Source: Linnemannia schmuckeri (taxonomy: Eukaryota; Mortierellomycota; Mortierellomycetes; Mortierellales; Mortierellaceae). Taken from it: 64,000 nt of DNA. This document shows positions 43,809 to 55,203 of this stretch, piece by piece. A model generated the notes under the pieces. That model was not told the DNA's origin. It ran no database searches and saw only the letters and a list, made by a program, of their open reading frames with translations. Made by a program: the position numbers and the translations under genes. Position 1 is the stretch's first letter; every line of letters starts with the position of its first letter. Where the stretch lies: NCBI GenBank assembly GCA_029449235.1, contig JANATG010000013.1, forward strand, positions 1,054,001 to 1,118,000, given 5' to 3'.

Positions 43809-46186
43809 ATGCTCGGAAGGAACGCAGCCCGCCCCTTCGGCATGTCTCCCTCACGCATCGTCGCCGTCTACAGCACCGCAGCTTCCCATCGGATAGCTCA
43901 ATGGATCGCACGCCCCTTCGCCAGCGTCCATATGCACCGCTACATCACCGCCGCACCTCAACTCCTCCTCACAAACACAAACCCAAGCTCCTCTTCGCTC
44001 GACTCTGTCCTTCCCGCCATTGCTGTCGCCCCCGGAACTACCTCCGTCGCTGGAATCCATACTTCAGCAGTCTCATTACAGCAACACCAGCAGCAGCCAC
44101 AGCTCCATAATCAAGTGCAGCAACGGGACCAACAAGCTCCCTTGTCTGGCAAACAAGCTTCACTAGATACTACTACTGGCACTAGCGCCTCTTCTATTGC
44201 TGGTGGTGCTTCAACAACTTCGTCTGCGGCCGCCAGCTCGCCTTCGTCAGTGCCGTCACCAGCATCACAAATTGCATTCAACTATCTGCTGGCGGCCTCG
44301 TGGCACCCGAAATCCCGACATAGGAAAGCGTCTTCAGCCCTGTCGGCCTCGGGATCATCATCGTCTTCTTCCAGCGCCTCTAGTTCCGAAGACGATAACG
44401 ACGAATCCAAGACAAAGTGGTGGAAACAGAAACTTAGGGCAGGCAAGGTCGATGCAGGAGAGGATGCCTTCTTCCATGTCTCTACCCCAAGCCGAGTTGC
44501 TCTGGGTGTTGCTGACGGTGTCGGAGGATGGTCAGAGGTGAGTTCGACTTTTTTATGTTTTTGGCTGTGCCTTTTACTTGCCGCTTGCTTTTTTTTCTGT
44601 GTGTTTGTTATTTTCACGGAATATTGGAATGCAATTCTTTGTTGTTGTTTTTCCTTTGTCAGGTAAAAGGATGGAGAGTAAGAGAAAGGAAGGCTCGCTT
44701 GAAAACGTCCAGGAATATGGAGAAGACAAAAGGGATCGATTGAAGACAAGGATCGATCGTAGAAAGGGGTGTGTGATGGAGGTCTATATTGGTATCTAAT
44801 GTGTTGGCTCCAAGAGGGAGGGAAGAGGAATGGCTGGCTCGACAAACATACCAGAAGTATTGACGAGTAAAGAGATTATGTGGTGGGGTTGTTATTGGTG
44901 CGTTTGGTTTTCCATTGGGCTTGTTCAATCATGACTTCACCAATACATACCTGCGTTTGAATCTGTAAAGACGAATTGGGGTTTGACAGGCTAAATGGCT
45001 ACCCCCACCCTCCAGCCCTATCGAATCGTTATTCTGTCACCTTGCTCAAGGCGGCAATTTGTTTTCTCCATCTATTCAGTTATCCACGTTATTAACCCAT
45101 CTACTCTTCCTCTTTGCTATTGATAGGTTGGAGTGGATCCGGCTCTGTTCTCTTGGGCACTCATGGACAATGCGGAGGCTGTGGCTCGTTTAACAGACGT
45201 GGATCAATCCGGAGCGGATGCAAAGGACAGCCAGACAGACCACAGTGCCGGCAAGATTCCTCTAGATGCACAGACAATCCTTGACGGTGCCTACAGTGAG
45301 CTGGTTCAGAGCGGCAAGGTTGAAGCAGGTACAAAAATAACTGTCCACTGCGCTTAGATGGCCTTTGGCGTGGGAAGAAAAAAAAACAGCAATAGCGACG
45401 GCGCATGACAGTATCACTACACACATTAGAAGCACATGTGCGCGCGTGCACACCATTGAACTTTGGACATTGACCTGACCTTCTCTTTCTTCTTTTCCAT
45501 TATAGGATCAAGTACTGCATGTATCCTCTCGCTCTGCAAGGTCACAGGAACTCTCCGTGCATCCAACTTGGGTGACAGTGCCTACCTACTCATCCGTGAC
45601 AACAAGTGCATCTACGAATCCCCCTCTCAACAACACTTTTGGAACTGCCCCTATCAGCTTACAGTTTTGCCACCAGGATACCCAGGCGCGAAGCAGCACG
45701 TCATGGACATGCCGAAGGATGCTGCCCAGTCAACGCACCAGTTGCAGGATGGAGACGTGATTGTGCTGGCGACTGATGGATTCTGGGACAATGTCTTTAC
45801 AAAGGAGGCGATCGAATTGGTCGACAGAGAATTGGGCGATGTGATTCAACAGACCAAGAGAGGATTGGGACATGGTGCCTCGGTTGAAGATGTTGTTGGA
45901 AGAGTGCGGGCACTCTCCCAGCGATTGACCAACACTGCCCGTCGTTTCTCGCTTGATCAGAAGCGGAGTACACCCTTTAGTCAGAGTGCCAGACATATCC
46001 GTTCCGGAGGGTAAGTTGTCTTGTTTTCATGTATTTTCAACTGTGATCGTTTGTCAATTGAACGTCAAGCATTTATTTTCCTAACACACGTATTGCTTTC
46101 AACTGATTTCTGTTATTAGCAAAGTGGACGATATCACTGTTATTGTCACTCTTGTCCGTGCTCTTGCCAACAACGAGCATTCATAG
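43809..46186 (+). CDS. Mitochondrial PP2C-type phosphatase (PTC7/PPTC7-like)
   Basis: Exons 43809-44537, 45127-45328, 45506-46010 and 46120-46186 give 500 aa. The start (MLGRNAARPFGMSPSRIV) is basic, without acidic residues, and fits a mitochondrial presequence. A Ser/Gln/Thr-rich linker of nearly 200 residues follows. The PP2C core begins at GEDAFF and has the metal-binding block LGVADGVGGW (D236), GVDPALFSWALM, NLGDSAYLLI, VIVLATDGFWDNVF and the final DDITVIVTLV with its metal-binding aspartates. This short core without insertions is typical of PTC7, which in yeast dephosphorylates Coq7 and so promotes coenzyme Q synthesis. Intron 1 is long (589 bp). The assignment to PTC7 rests on the motif set and the presequence. 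Confidence 0.88.
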
Positions 46187-46735
46187 TTGATTGCCCATTG
46201 AAGTCTATTGCTTGTTACCTTACTTGCTAGACAATCACACTCTGCCTTGTTCTTTTTTTCTTTGTCCGATGTGCGCGCTGTATGCTTATATTTTCGTTTA
46301 TTCCAAAACACCACCCCTCTCCACTCTCGCTCTTTTTTTCCATAGACTTCTTCTCTCCTCCTCACTTTGTAAAATACAATTTTCAAAAAAAAAACACCTT
46401 ATGCGTGGCTGTGGCTGGACCTGGGCGAAGCAGACCGTGATGGATGTGGATGTGGATGTGGGGGGTGTGGAGGCTGTCCAAGAGCATAACACTTTCTTGT
46501 GCCGCTGTTCTCTTCGTGTTCCCTTAGGCTGCCGATTGCTTCAAAAGGATAATAGACTGACAACCTGTACAGCGTATGCGGTTCAGGGCGCATTGTGAAA
46601 AACGCGCGTGACGTGCGTTTTGTGACCCAGTCCCTTTTTTTTCACTCTGTGCGAGACCTATGTCGCGCGGTCCACGCCTCTTTCTCTTTTCATCAATAAC
46701 CCCTCACTCTTCGGAAAAGAAACCCACAAGCAACT
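46187..46735. other. Intergenic, promoter of the prenyltransferase alpha gene
   Basis: The first 200 bp are T-rich 3' sequence. The middle has a GGATGT repeat (46440-46465). A short CT-rich leader precedes the ATG at 46736. No gene is seen. Confidence 0.5.
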
Positions 46736-48338
46736 ATGGCCGAACAACAGGACGACGTGCCCTTCTACCAAAAGCCCGAGTGGGCCGACGTCGTGCCCAT
46801 CCCTCAGGATGACGGACCCAACCCCCTCGTGCCTATCGCTTATACCCGAGAATGTAAAGCCATTTACTACGTGGCAGTCGCTCTTCTTACCCTTGACGAT
46901 TGCATTCGTTGTCTTACTCACGCTTGTGGAATCTTTCTTTAACTTCTTTGTGGGGGAATGAATAGATTCGACGACGATGGATTACTTTAGGGCGATGTGC
47001 CGAGCGCAGGAGAAGAGTGAGCGTGCATTGGATCTCACAAAGATTGTGATCGAATTGAGTCCGTCTCACTACACTGTCTGGTATGGCACAGCAATATGAC
47101 ACGATACAACGCGACACAACACGACACGACACACACGGTCCCTTCTCCCATACCTAAAGCGTCAATCATGTCAGTTTTGAGCTGGAAACAATCAAGGATA
47201 AGAACCTAACAAGACATATTTTATTTATCTGATGGACTTGCGATAAATAGGTACTACCGCCAGCAATTGTTGAAGGAGTTGAACAAGGATCTGAAGGATG
47301 AGCTGGAGTGGATCGAATGGATGGTCAATGAGCATCCGAAATCCTACCAGATCTGGCACCACCGCCAAGTTGTCGTCGGACGTATCGCCGAATCCCTCTT
47401 CCCCTCAACAACCTCTACCACAACAACCACCCCTACCACAGCACAATCAACAGAAGCAGCATTCTCCTTCGACGACCTGTCCGAGTCACAAAAGACCGCC
47501 GCTCAGGAACTGGTCAAGTCCGAGCTGGAGTTTATTGCAGAGTCCTTGAAGGACGACACCAAAAACTATCATGCCTGGTCGTACCGTCAATGGGTGTTGG
47601 CTCATTTTGGGCAAGGCCCTTGGTGGACTGGTGAGTTAGCCTATACGGAGGAGTTGTTGGAGGAAGATGTTAGGAATAACTCTGCGTGGAACCAGAGGTA
47701 CTTTGTTGTTACTAATGGGCCTGGCGGACTTACTGAGGAAGGTCTCCAACGGGAAGTGCAGTAAGTTTTATTTGATTCTGGTTTTTGATTATTTTGTTCG
47801 CTGTAGTGTGTGGTATTTAATTATTTGGATATTATTTCTAATGTTTTCGTTCTATTGACGTGATGTTGTATTGTAGGTTTGCAAAATCCAAGATTGAAAA
47901 GACTCCCAGTAACGAAAGTCCATGGGTCTACCTCACCGGGTAAGAATCGCTATCATCACACTTCCCAGACTACTCTCGGTCCAATTGATACCTTGCTGTG
48001 TCGTGCTTACAGGAACCATAAGAATCCTAACCTTCTTTCATCACTTTTTTTTCTTCGTTTCACAAAAAAGGGTGCTGAGAAAAGCAAACCACTCGGTGAC
48101 AGAGATCAAGGAGTTCTGCGAGGGCCTGTTGTCGGTCCCACGGGCCAACTTTTCACCCTTTGTCCACGCGACCTTGTTGGACATCTATGAGGTCGAGGCC
48201 AAGGAACAGCGGTCGGCGGCCAGTGTTGAGAAGGCCAAGGAAGAAGCCATTATGCTGGCTGAGAAGGTCGATAGCATCCGGAGCAAGTACTGGAACTGGA
48301 GAAAGACCCAGCTCCAGAAGATTGATATCCTGGCATAA
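46736..48338 (+). CDS. RAM2/FNTA: Protein farnesyltransferase/geranylgeranyltransferase I alpha subunit
   Basis: Exons 46736-46853, 46966-47080, 47251-47760, 47877-47939 and 48071-48338 join in frame to 357 aa, the usual length. Successive helical PPTA repeats are visible: SPSHYTVWYYRQQLLKEL, PKSYQIWHHRQVVVG, TKNYHAWSYRQWVLAHFG and NNSAWNQRYFVVTN, each with the typical W and R spacing. The alpha subunit is shared by FTase and GGTase I, which lipidate CaaX proteins such as Ras and Rho. The last intron ends at an AAAAAG acceptor after a T-rich tract, so that border is the least certain; the frame supports it (TGVLRKANHSV). A Thr/Pro/Gln insert separates repeats two and three. Confidence 0.9.
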
Positions 48339-48469
48339 AAAGTGTTTTTGAACTGAGCGCTTTGGTCGTTAAGGGCTTGAGACAAGGATAACTTTGTCTG
48401 TCAGGGAATGAAGGATGATATTTTATCATAGGACAACGTTATTGTTATTTTCGACTACGATGAAATAAA

Positions 48470-49290
48470 TAAAATATGAAATACTTTACTTGTTCGCTTT
48501 GTCTCTCTGTGGAGACTCTGTAAAAACGAACACCTTTCTATGAAAGTACCAAAGACGAAGAAAACAGACAATTGCCTGAAAAGTAGCCTCGTTGAAAACG
48601 GACAACTGCCAGAAAAGTAAAATGCATAGAAACGGACGAACTCCAAAAATAAAAATTCTATGCCATAACAGAAAACGCGTTTAGACCTGGTGAAATAAAA
48701 GTGTCCTATTTTTTCGACCTTTCTTCGTTGATGGAACGATGACGAAATATGGGAGTATTCTTCGTGTTGCATCGATGTAGTTTGAACATTCATGAAAGCT
48801 CGTCTCTTTCTCGTCTTTCGCTCTATTTTTTTTTCCTTTTTACACGAGTAAAAAAAAAAGGCTCCTGCTAGAACGAACAGCCATGCTCGAAAAATAAAAA
48901 TATATGAAATCGGCTAAGTCCCAAAAATGTCATATCGACGTAAAACGGGCGACAACGTTCAGACCTGATGAGAAAAACGTAGTATACGTTTTTGACCTTT
49001 TTTTACGTAAACGTAAAGAAGACGAAAAAAAGGAGTATTACATCCAATGCGCTGTACCGAGAATAGTTTGGGTCTTCATCAGAACCATCTATCTCCCCTC
49101 TTACAGTTTTCGTAGAGAAAATGTCTTTTTATGAGAAGTCCACGAAAAACAAGCAATTTTCTATAGAAAGTAAATGCTGCGAAAACGAACAACTGCCTTA
49201 AAGGTAGCTTTGTAGAGAACAGACAACCACTAAATAAGGAAAATATACGTGAAATGTAGACACGTTAAGACCTGGCCATAGAGCCAGTGT
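48470..49290. repeat. Degenerate tandem repeat, period about 280-310 bp
   Basis: Three diverged units share the same blocks in the same order. AGACCTG occurs at 48683, 48961 and 49268. In units one and two it is followed at matching distances by GACCTTT (48716, 48994), GGAGTATT (48752, 49032) and AGTTTG (48779, 49065). Repeated AACAACTGCC/AACGGACAACTGCC blocks with AAAGTA nearby precede AGACCTG in two units. The units are too diverged to be a recent expansion; the origin is unknown. Confidence 0.6.
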
Positions 49291-49629
49291 TCGCTGAGAA
49301 ACTCGTGTTGCACTCTATTTCATCGTTCTCGTGAATGTGAAAAAATAAGCCAAAGTAGGTCCGGATTTTGCACTGCATTGATCGAAGAAATGACTACGAT
49401 CAAAGGTAAAAGCCCATCTCTTTTGTTTGTGTCCGCCGACTTTTGTTTACATACATGTTTGCGAATGAGGGGAAACTAGTTGTTGAACAGTATAGACTAG
49501 AAATGATGGCAAAAAAAACAACAAACAAAATGCCCCTGAACTCTATTCTGCTCGTGAACTTCTATCAATGGTACTGTCTATCCAATAAAAATATATCGCC
49601 GAAAAAGAAAAAGAGAAAAAAAAATGTCA

Positions 49630-50120
49630 TAAAAACTTAGGGCCTCTTGGAAGAACTGAGGAGCTGTCTGAAAATGTCAATGCCAGTGCATCTCTTGATG
49701 TGCTGCTACTAATTTCATCAACATCGATCCACTTGCCACAAAGGTCGGGCACAAAGTCGACAATAGGGAGAGAGTGTCTGAGAGAAAGACAAGGAAGTTA
49801 GATGGCAAGGGAGGAGACTGAAAAAAAGAATTTATTAGTTTATGCGAATTCCTCTGACACTTAAAGTGTACTCTCGCCCAAAGGATCAAATCATTCCTCA
49901 GCTTACATACTCCCCTATCCCTCGCTCATGGTTTCGATACTCCGCGGCGTCCCTGGTAAAATTCATCTCGACTCCAGTGAAAACAAGAGCACCAAGAGCT
50001 TCTCTCTTTACGGATTTCGATCGATCAAGAGATGGATGGAACCTTTTACTGCGCTGGTGCAAAAAAAAGCTCTTTAACGCTAGAAATAATAGACAGATAT
50101 GTAACACGCAGTCTCTCACG
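49630..50120 (-). pseudogene. Possible gene relic, unknown family
   Basis: The minus strand encodes two stretches of normal amino-acid composition: an upstream one with GALVFTGVEMNFTRDAAEYR leading to a GTAAGC donor-like site near 49903, and a downstream one after CTTTCTCTCAG near 49782, reading PIVDFVPDLCGKWIDVDEIS and ending in a stop near 49637. The donor is phase 0 while the second piece needs another phase, so no continuous protein results. The composition contrasts with the AT-rich surroundings. The family is unknown and the call is weak. Confidence 0.3.
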
Positions 50121-51129
50121 TTTCTGCTTCAGTGAACACAACAGGGTAGGTGGAATGTACATCCATAAAAAAGTTGACTCAAAAGGGAGGAGGCGCCCAG
50201 GTCGAGGAGCAGAACAACAACCTAACAATCCAATAACCAAAAAAAAAACAAGATTCAGGTACAGCCCCAAGGCGGCTGATAGGTTAGTGATCCTTCGCCA
50301 ACTGAAACGAAAAAGGTTCATCAACCGGCTCTGTTCTTGACCACAATGTCACAGCCGCTTGTCTCTCCTCTCTTACTCCCTTTATAATGGGACAATGTCT
50401 CGACAAGAAAAAAGAAACGAGAGGACAAAGGACAAAGGCGCCATGTAAGTGGGTGGCAAAAAATGGGACACATCGAAGAGCCAGAAAGGAAAAATATGCA
50501 GCGCTCAAAAAGACATCCTTCGAGTGAAATCTACTGTGTCACACATGCTGCTTGACCGCTTGTCATGGGATCACAAAAAACACGCACTAGAGTTTTATTT
50601 CACAGCCCTTTCAGTCAACGCACAAACTACCTCCCTTCGGGACGAAATCTGAATGCAGTGACAAGTGGGTTCGACGACAAAACGTTTGAAAAGGACGAGT
50701 AGCAAAGAGGGCGAGTGGCAACGAGGATGAGTAGTAAAGCGGATATTATCCTCATTCTTGCGCTGAGCATGCGTTTCGAGAGCACCACCATGCCTCTTAC
50801 CACGCTTCTTGGTCATAGTTTCCGCGGGAATTTCTGTTACTCCAGAAAAAAAGGTAAAAAAAATAAATAAAAAAAAATGAGGATGGCAACAACAACGGCC
50901 AAGATGCAAGGGGATGTATTGAAGGAAAAGTTTGTGCTTAGGTCAAAGTAAAAGAAGAGTGAACTGGAAGGATAGAGTTTACTCATGTCACATCAAAGGG
51001 GAGAGGAAAACTCAAAACAATTCTATTTGGTATTTGGTTCCCCGATGGTATGCAACAACGGAGGATTATTTTTTGGCTTGGGAAGAGAGGAAAGGAAAGG
51101 AAAGAGGAGATGAGCACAAAGATCACGGT

Positions 51130-53430
51130 TTAGTCCAGGAGCTCGGCCTTGTGAGGTACGGGTGTCGGCGCAACAATGATGGGGTCCGGGAGGACATATG
51201 GCTCCTGCTCCTCGTCATCGACAACACTGGCACCGCTGTAAGGGTTGATAACAGTGGTCCGCACAGGTTGGTGTTGGTGACGAGGTTGGTCCTGGTAGAC
51301 GGTCGGGTATGAGAAGGAAGGGACGTTGCTGTAAGGTCGGGCTACGAATGGACTTTCTTGCTCCAGCTTTCTCAATTGCTCTTCGTCGTCCCCCTCTGAA
51401 TGTTGATCGAATGGGTGTTGTTCAAGGATAACAGGGAGTGAAAGTACTTCCATTCCGTGTGATGAAACACCACGTCTCGATTGCTGCTGCTGTTGCTGTT
51501 GCTGCTGGATTTGTTGTTGTTGGAGCTGTAGTTGCTGAGGAACTGTGAGTGGAGCCGAAGTTGGCTGTCCTGGCTGGGACGAACCAACGAACTGGACACC
51601 AGATCTGGTGGAGGAAGAGTTCAATGTAATGATAGATCCTCTCGATGGCTCCGCCATTTGCAACGACGCTCGGTTCTGTTGCTGTTGGTAATCCGATAAC
51701 ACGGGCTTGTTCTCTTCTCTTTCCTCTGCTCCAAGATTACTGCTTCCTCCGCCTCCTCCTCCTCGTCCTCCGGCGGAGCTATGCTTCTGACTGACCCGAC
51801 CACGACCACGCCGCTGACGTTTCCGGCGGACGATGAAAAATGCGGCGATGAGGACAAGAACCAAGACTCCAGCGACCGCACCACCGATGATGGCTGCATT
51901 CGATGTTCCGCTCGAACTGTTTCCGCCGTTAGTTCCTTTGCCATTCCCAGATTTGAGTGACGATCGATCGACCAACCCAAGTCCTGACCAAGTCTTGTTG
52001 TTGATATCAAACCTGTTGAATTGGGCAACATTATTCTGAACAGAATAGACAATGATTTGAGATGCCGTTGCAGAGCCATCCGACGCCATTGTAGAGCCAA
52101 CCATGGATGCTGAGAACGGCAGCACTAAACTGGAAAGGGCTACATCGACGCGTGTCAGCGCTGGAGGGGTGATTTGGTAGATGGTTACTGAACCGTCGTC
52201 AGCCTAAACAACAACAAGAAGAAAGGCAGGCGGCATAGGTGGGAGAGGTGAAATGAGCAGGGGAAAGAGTCAGGCGTTTAAGTACTGTTCTTTTTACACT
52301 CAGAAGCCAAAGGGCTGCATGCGAAGTGTTTGGATGAGATGCTTGTTTGTTTGTTTTGTTGTGCTTTAATCTTTGTATTTTTTTTTTTTTTTTTAGCGCG
52401 GGGGGCACTGCAAAATGTACACTTTATTTTGGGTCTCGATCCTCTCCATTTCAGCCCAGCTTGTACGCAAGTCCAAACTCCACTTGACAAAAAGAACAGC
52501 AGCGAAAAGAAATACAAACAAGAACCAATCAAACGATACCTTGTCAAGGATATAAGCAGTAAGGCCCATATGAATAGGGATAGCATCGGAAGAGAGTGTG
52601 ATGCCGTTCATCTGAATCTCTCCCACTTTGTCAACACGAATGGTCGTTTGGCGCATGCCGGTGGTCGAATATATCTGTCCTGAGTCTCTTTTGGCGTCAA
52701 AGGCGACAATGCTGCCCGTCACATCAGGGGCTGGTTTGATGTCGAAGGTGCCCACCACCAGTGGCACTGTATCGGAAGGAGAATCTGGCGACGACCTAGT
52801 AAAAGGAGGGACAAAAAAGTAGGTGAGAAGTGGGTGGTTAAAAGGTAGTAGCAACCGCATTTTTTGAGGCTTAACAAACAAGCAAAAAAAAAAGCATTAG
52901 ATACAAAGGAAACGTTACGCTATCGGCGTCGAGGCAACACCATCAGTAGAATTGACAGTCAGTCCACTCCAATATGTGCTCCCGTCTTTGCGATTAGTTT
53001 TTCCCACAGCATACATAATTTCTCCAGCCTGCCCAACAAGCGCAAACTGTCTTGGCGATAGGAAAGAAACCTGCTGGAACCCGCTATTGGACTTGAGAAA
53101 TTCAGCTGTTTCGTTCCCATTCGGTAAAACAGTCGCTTCAAACGTAGTTTGATTCGAGAATTGCTGAACATGAATCCTTAACGATTGTGCTCCGCTTATC
53201 TCAGCATAGTTGAAGCACAGTAACGGGGCACTGCTACTCCAGTGTTTGTCGTCGTCGCCTTTTGGGCTTTGAAAGATTGGACTATTGATATCTGTGAGGT
53301 TGACAGAGTTGAGTTCTAGTCCCTTATCTAGGATTCCCATGAGGTAGAAACTTGGTGTTGTTGAAGGTTTCGCTGTAGATTGGACGAGGCAGGGGTAGGT
53401 GTATACTGGTAAAGGTCTTTGTGTCGACAT
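51130..53430 (-). CDS. Propeller-like single-pass membrane protein (family copy D)
   Basis: Exons 53430-52919, 52795-52540 and 52203-51130 join to 613 aa, with intron phases 2 and 0 as in copies C and E. Conserved cysteines are at C14 (VYTYPCL) and C72 (APLLCFNY). Family blocks IHVQQF, FALVGQAGEIMY, VGTFDI, AYILDK and FNRFD are all present. A Gly/Asn/Ser stalk leads to one helix at about 360-381 (GGAVAGVLVLVLIAAFFIV) and the stop-transfer RRKRQRRGRG. The tail has a Gly/Ser segment, a polyQ tract and the ending VAPTPVPHKAELLD, nearly the same as in copy E. The frame is open far upstream of the ATG, but only through the CT-rich leader (FLLFSLFSL-type translation), so the homologous ATG is kept. 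Confidence 0.75.
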
Positions 53431-53852
53431 GGTATGTATGTGCGCTTTGCTGGTATATGACGGAAACGTGAAGGAAGGAAGGGAAAAGAAGGAGATAAGG
53501 AAGGAAACGAGGAGAAAAGGAGAGTAAGAAAAAAGGAACGAAGGAAAGAAAGAAAGAAGTGGTGAATGACGGTAGGAGAGAGAGAGTTGTTGGGTTTGGA
53601 AAAGGGCGTAGGTAAAATAGGGGAAGTGGGGATGAGATACAATAGTTTTGAGAGAATGAGGAGAGAACAAAGAAAAACGAAAAAGATAGAAGTGAGAGGA
53701 GAGAGAGAAGAGTGAGAAGAGTGAGAAGAGTAAGAAACAAAAAAGTAGACAAAAGTAGGAAGGGAAATGGACACAAGGAAGAGGGAGAGACGAAGGGAAA
53801 ACAAACACAAAACGCAGTGGGAGATAGAGCAATATTTGCTTTGCTAACATCC

Positions 53853-53888
53853 ATGCATATGAGTGAAGAGCCAAGGTGGATAGATGGC
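53853..53888 (-). promoter_or_regulatory. Upstream block shared by copies D and E
   Basis: ATGCATATGAGTG followed by GCCAAGGTGGATAGATG (plus-strand reading) recurs upstream of copy E at 59951-59985 as ATGCATATGAGTG and GCCAGGTGGATGGATG. It lies about 420 bp from the ATG in both genes, beyond the CT-rich leader. Either a shared control element or a remnant of the common ancestor. Confidence 0.5.
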
Positions 53889-54636
53889 CAACCATTTGTT
53901 GAATGCCAACGCCACCCCAATAGGCTGTTCCTCTGAACAAATGTTGTCCGATCCAATGCACTCAAGCACAAAGCAAGCTCTTATAGAGTGATGATCGAGA
54001 CATTTCCCTGGCATACTGTTTAGGGTAAAGCAGCAAAAAAGTCTACATATCTTCATATGCTGTTCTCTTAAGAGCCGTAAACCAGCCACTTTCCGACACA
54101 ACCTTGCGCCGCCTGTCGCTGCTGCTGCTCTTCACAACAAAAAGGCAGAAGAAAACAAAACCAGATACTAATTAACGGTGGGAGTCCTGTGCTTCTCGTT
54201 TATCAATAGCAACAGTATCCTCCTCAGCAGACTATTCACAAGCGTACAGTACATCGTCTGCGTGTGGAAGATCATTGTTTTGTTGTTTAATTTGATTCGT
54301 CATTATTATCATTTGATGATGTGCCGCCTGCAACCCTTTCCATTTTCACAGACAAACATCTCAGACGGATTGTGAATGTTAACAAGTCCAACTCTCCTGA
54401 TAGTTTTCATTGTAATTTTTTCTGCCATGGATCAGATGTTCTTTATCGATTGTTTTTCGAAGTTTTTATTCGTGAAAATAAATGTTTGTTATTGAGTGTG
54501 TTCAGAAGAAATAGCGGATGCACTGATGTTTGAGCATTGATTTTAGGAAAGAAGGTGGATAGACGCGTTAAAGCGAGAGTTTGCAAGAAAGGGGATGAGT
54601 GAAGGGTGAGCGGGTATAGAATAAATGTCTTGGAAA

Positions 54637-54655
54637 GACCGAGTCCAGCTCGGTC
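54637..54655. terminator. Hairpin immediately after the stop of the 54659 gene
   Basis: GACCGAG at 54637-54643 and CTCGGTC at 54649-54655 form a perfect 7-bp, GC-rich stem around TCCAG. It starts 3 nt past the TAA (54659-54661) of the minus-strand gene. It is a 3'-UTR hairpin; a role in 3'-end processing or stability is inference. Confidence 0.4.
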
Positions 54656-54658
54656 GTT

Positions 54659-55203
54659 TTAAACAGTGAGACAGGCCCAGTACTCATATTCTTTCGAAGA
54701 GGGTTCTTTCGTACTGGTACTCCAGCTGGTTACTCTCGAGGTGCTGATACTGTTGAATTTGTATTGATCTCCATTCCACGTCAATGTCAAGATATCACCA
54801 GCGGCAGAGGCGCCATGATTGACCGAAAACTTGTTGTCACCCGATCGAATGGTCTTGCGTACTTTTGGGGACCCAAAAGACGTGCGTCCTATGTATGTGT
54901 TACGGACTTGCAGCTGGAAGGACTCTTGCGGCTTGTTCGAATCCATCTTGCGGACTCTCCAGGTCAAAGTGCTAGGCTGACATGATGATTTGGGCATTTT
55001 GAAATCGCTAAAGAAAAATGTGGGTAGGAAAAGTGGTGGCGTCAGACATGCACCCGAAGGGAAATGAAGTAAGGCAGACAAGTCTAAAGGACAATCAGAA
55101 AGAATAACAAAAAGTGATGTACTCACCCTCTCTTTTCCATGTTGGTAGGGAGAGCGAGCACGACTGCCAGAGTCATGAGGAGGTAGAGAATCAAAAATTT
55201 CAT
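54659..55203 (-). CDS. Small secreted protein with Lys-Arg processing site, unknown
   Basis: Exons 55203-55127 and 55007-54659 join (phase 2) to 141 aa. MKFLILYLLMTLAVVLALP is a signal peptide; the next few residues end in MEKRG, a Kex2-like Lys-Arg site that would release a mature protein of about 115 residues. The mature part is rich in Thr, Ser and Lys with alternating hydrophobic residues (TLTWRVRK, FQLQVRNTYIG, DILTLTWNGDQYKF, YEYWACLTV), suggesting a beta-sandwich. It has two cysteines, one near each end. A TATA box (TATAAATA, 55426-55433, minus) lies about 220 bp upstream. The family is not recognised. Upstream in-frame ATGs are in the CT-rich leader and are rejected. Confidence 0.72.

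Larger units (their letters stand above)
48339..51129. other. Gene-poor region with decayed repeats and possible gene relics
   Basis: No intact gene is supported in 2.8 kb. 48470-49290 is a degenerate tandem repeat (listed separately). At about 49630-50120 the minus strand has two protein-like pieces, LGALVFTGVEMNFTRDAAEY with a following GTAAGC, and PIVDFVPDLCGKWIDVDEI after a CTCTCAG site; their phases do not match, so a decayed gene is the best reading. 50340-51129 holds the 3' flank of the minus-strand gene ending at 51130 and nothing else that I can name. Confidence 0.45.
53431..54658. other. Leader and promoter of copy D, then non-coding DNA
   Basis: 53440-53810 is GA-rich on the plus strand, the CT-rich leader of the minus-strand gene. 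A 30-bp block at 53853-53888 is shared with the region upstream of copy E. 53980-54640 is AT-rich with no supported gene. A hairpin lies at 54637-54655, just after the next gene's stop. Confidence 0.5.

Noticed and set aside
53431..53961. In-frame N-terminal extension of copy D with hydrophobic stretches that could be a signal peptide
   Set aside because: It comes from the pyrimidine-rich leader. Copies C and F, with the same start motif, have no such open extension, so the conserved ATG is preferred.
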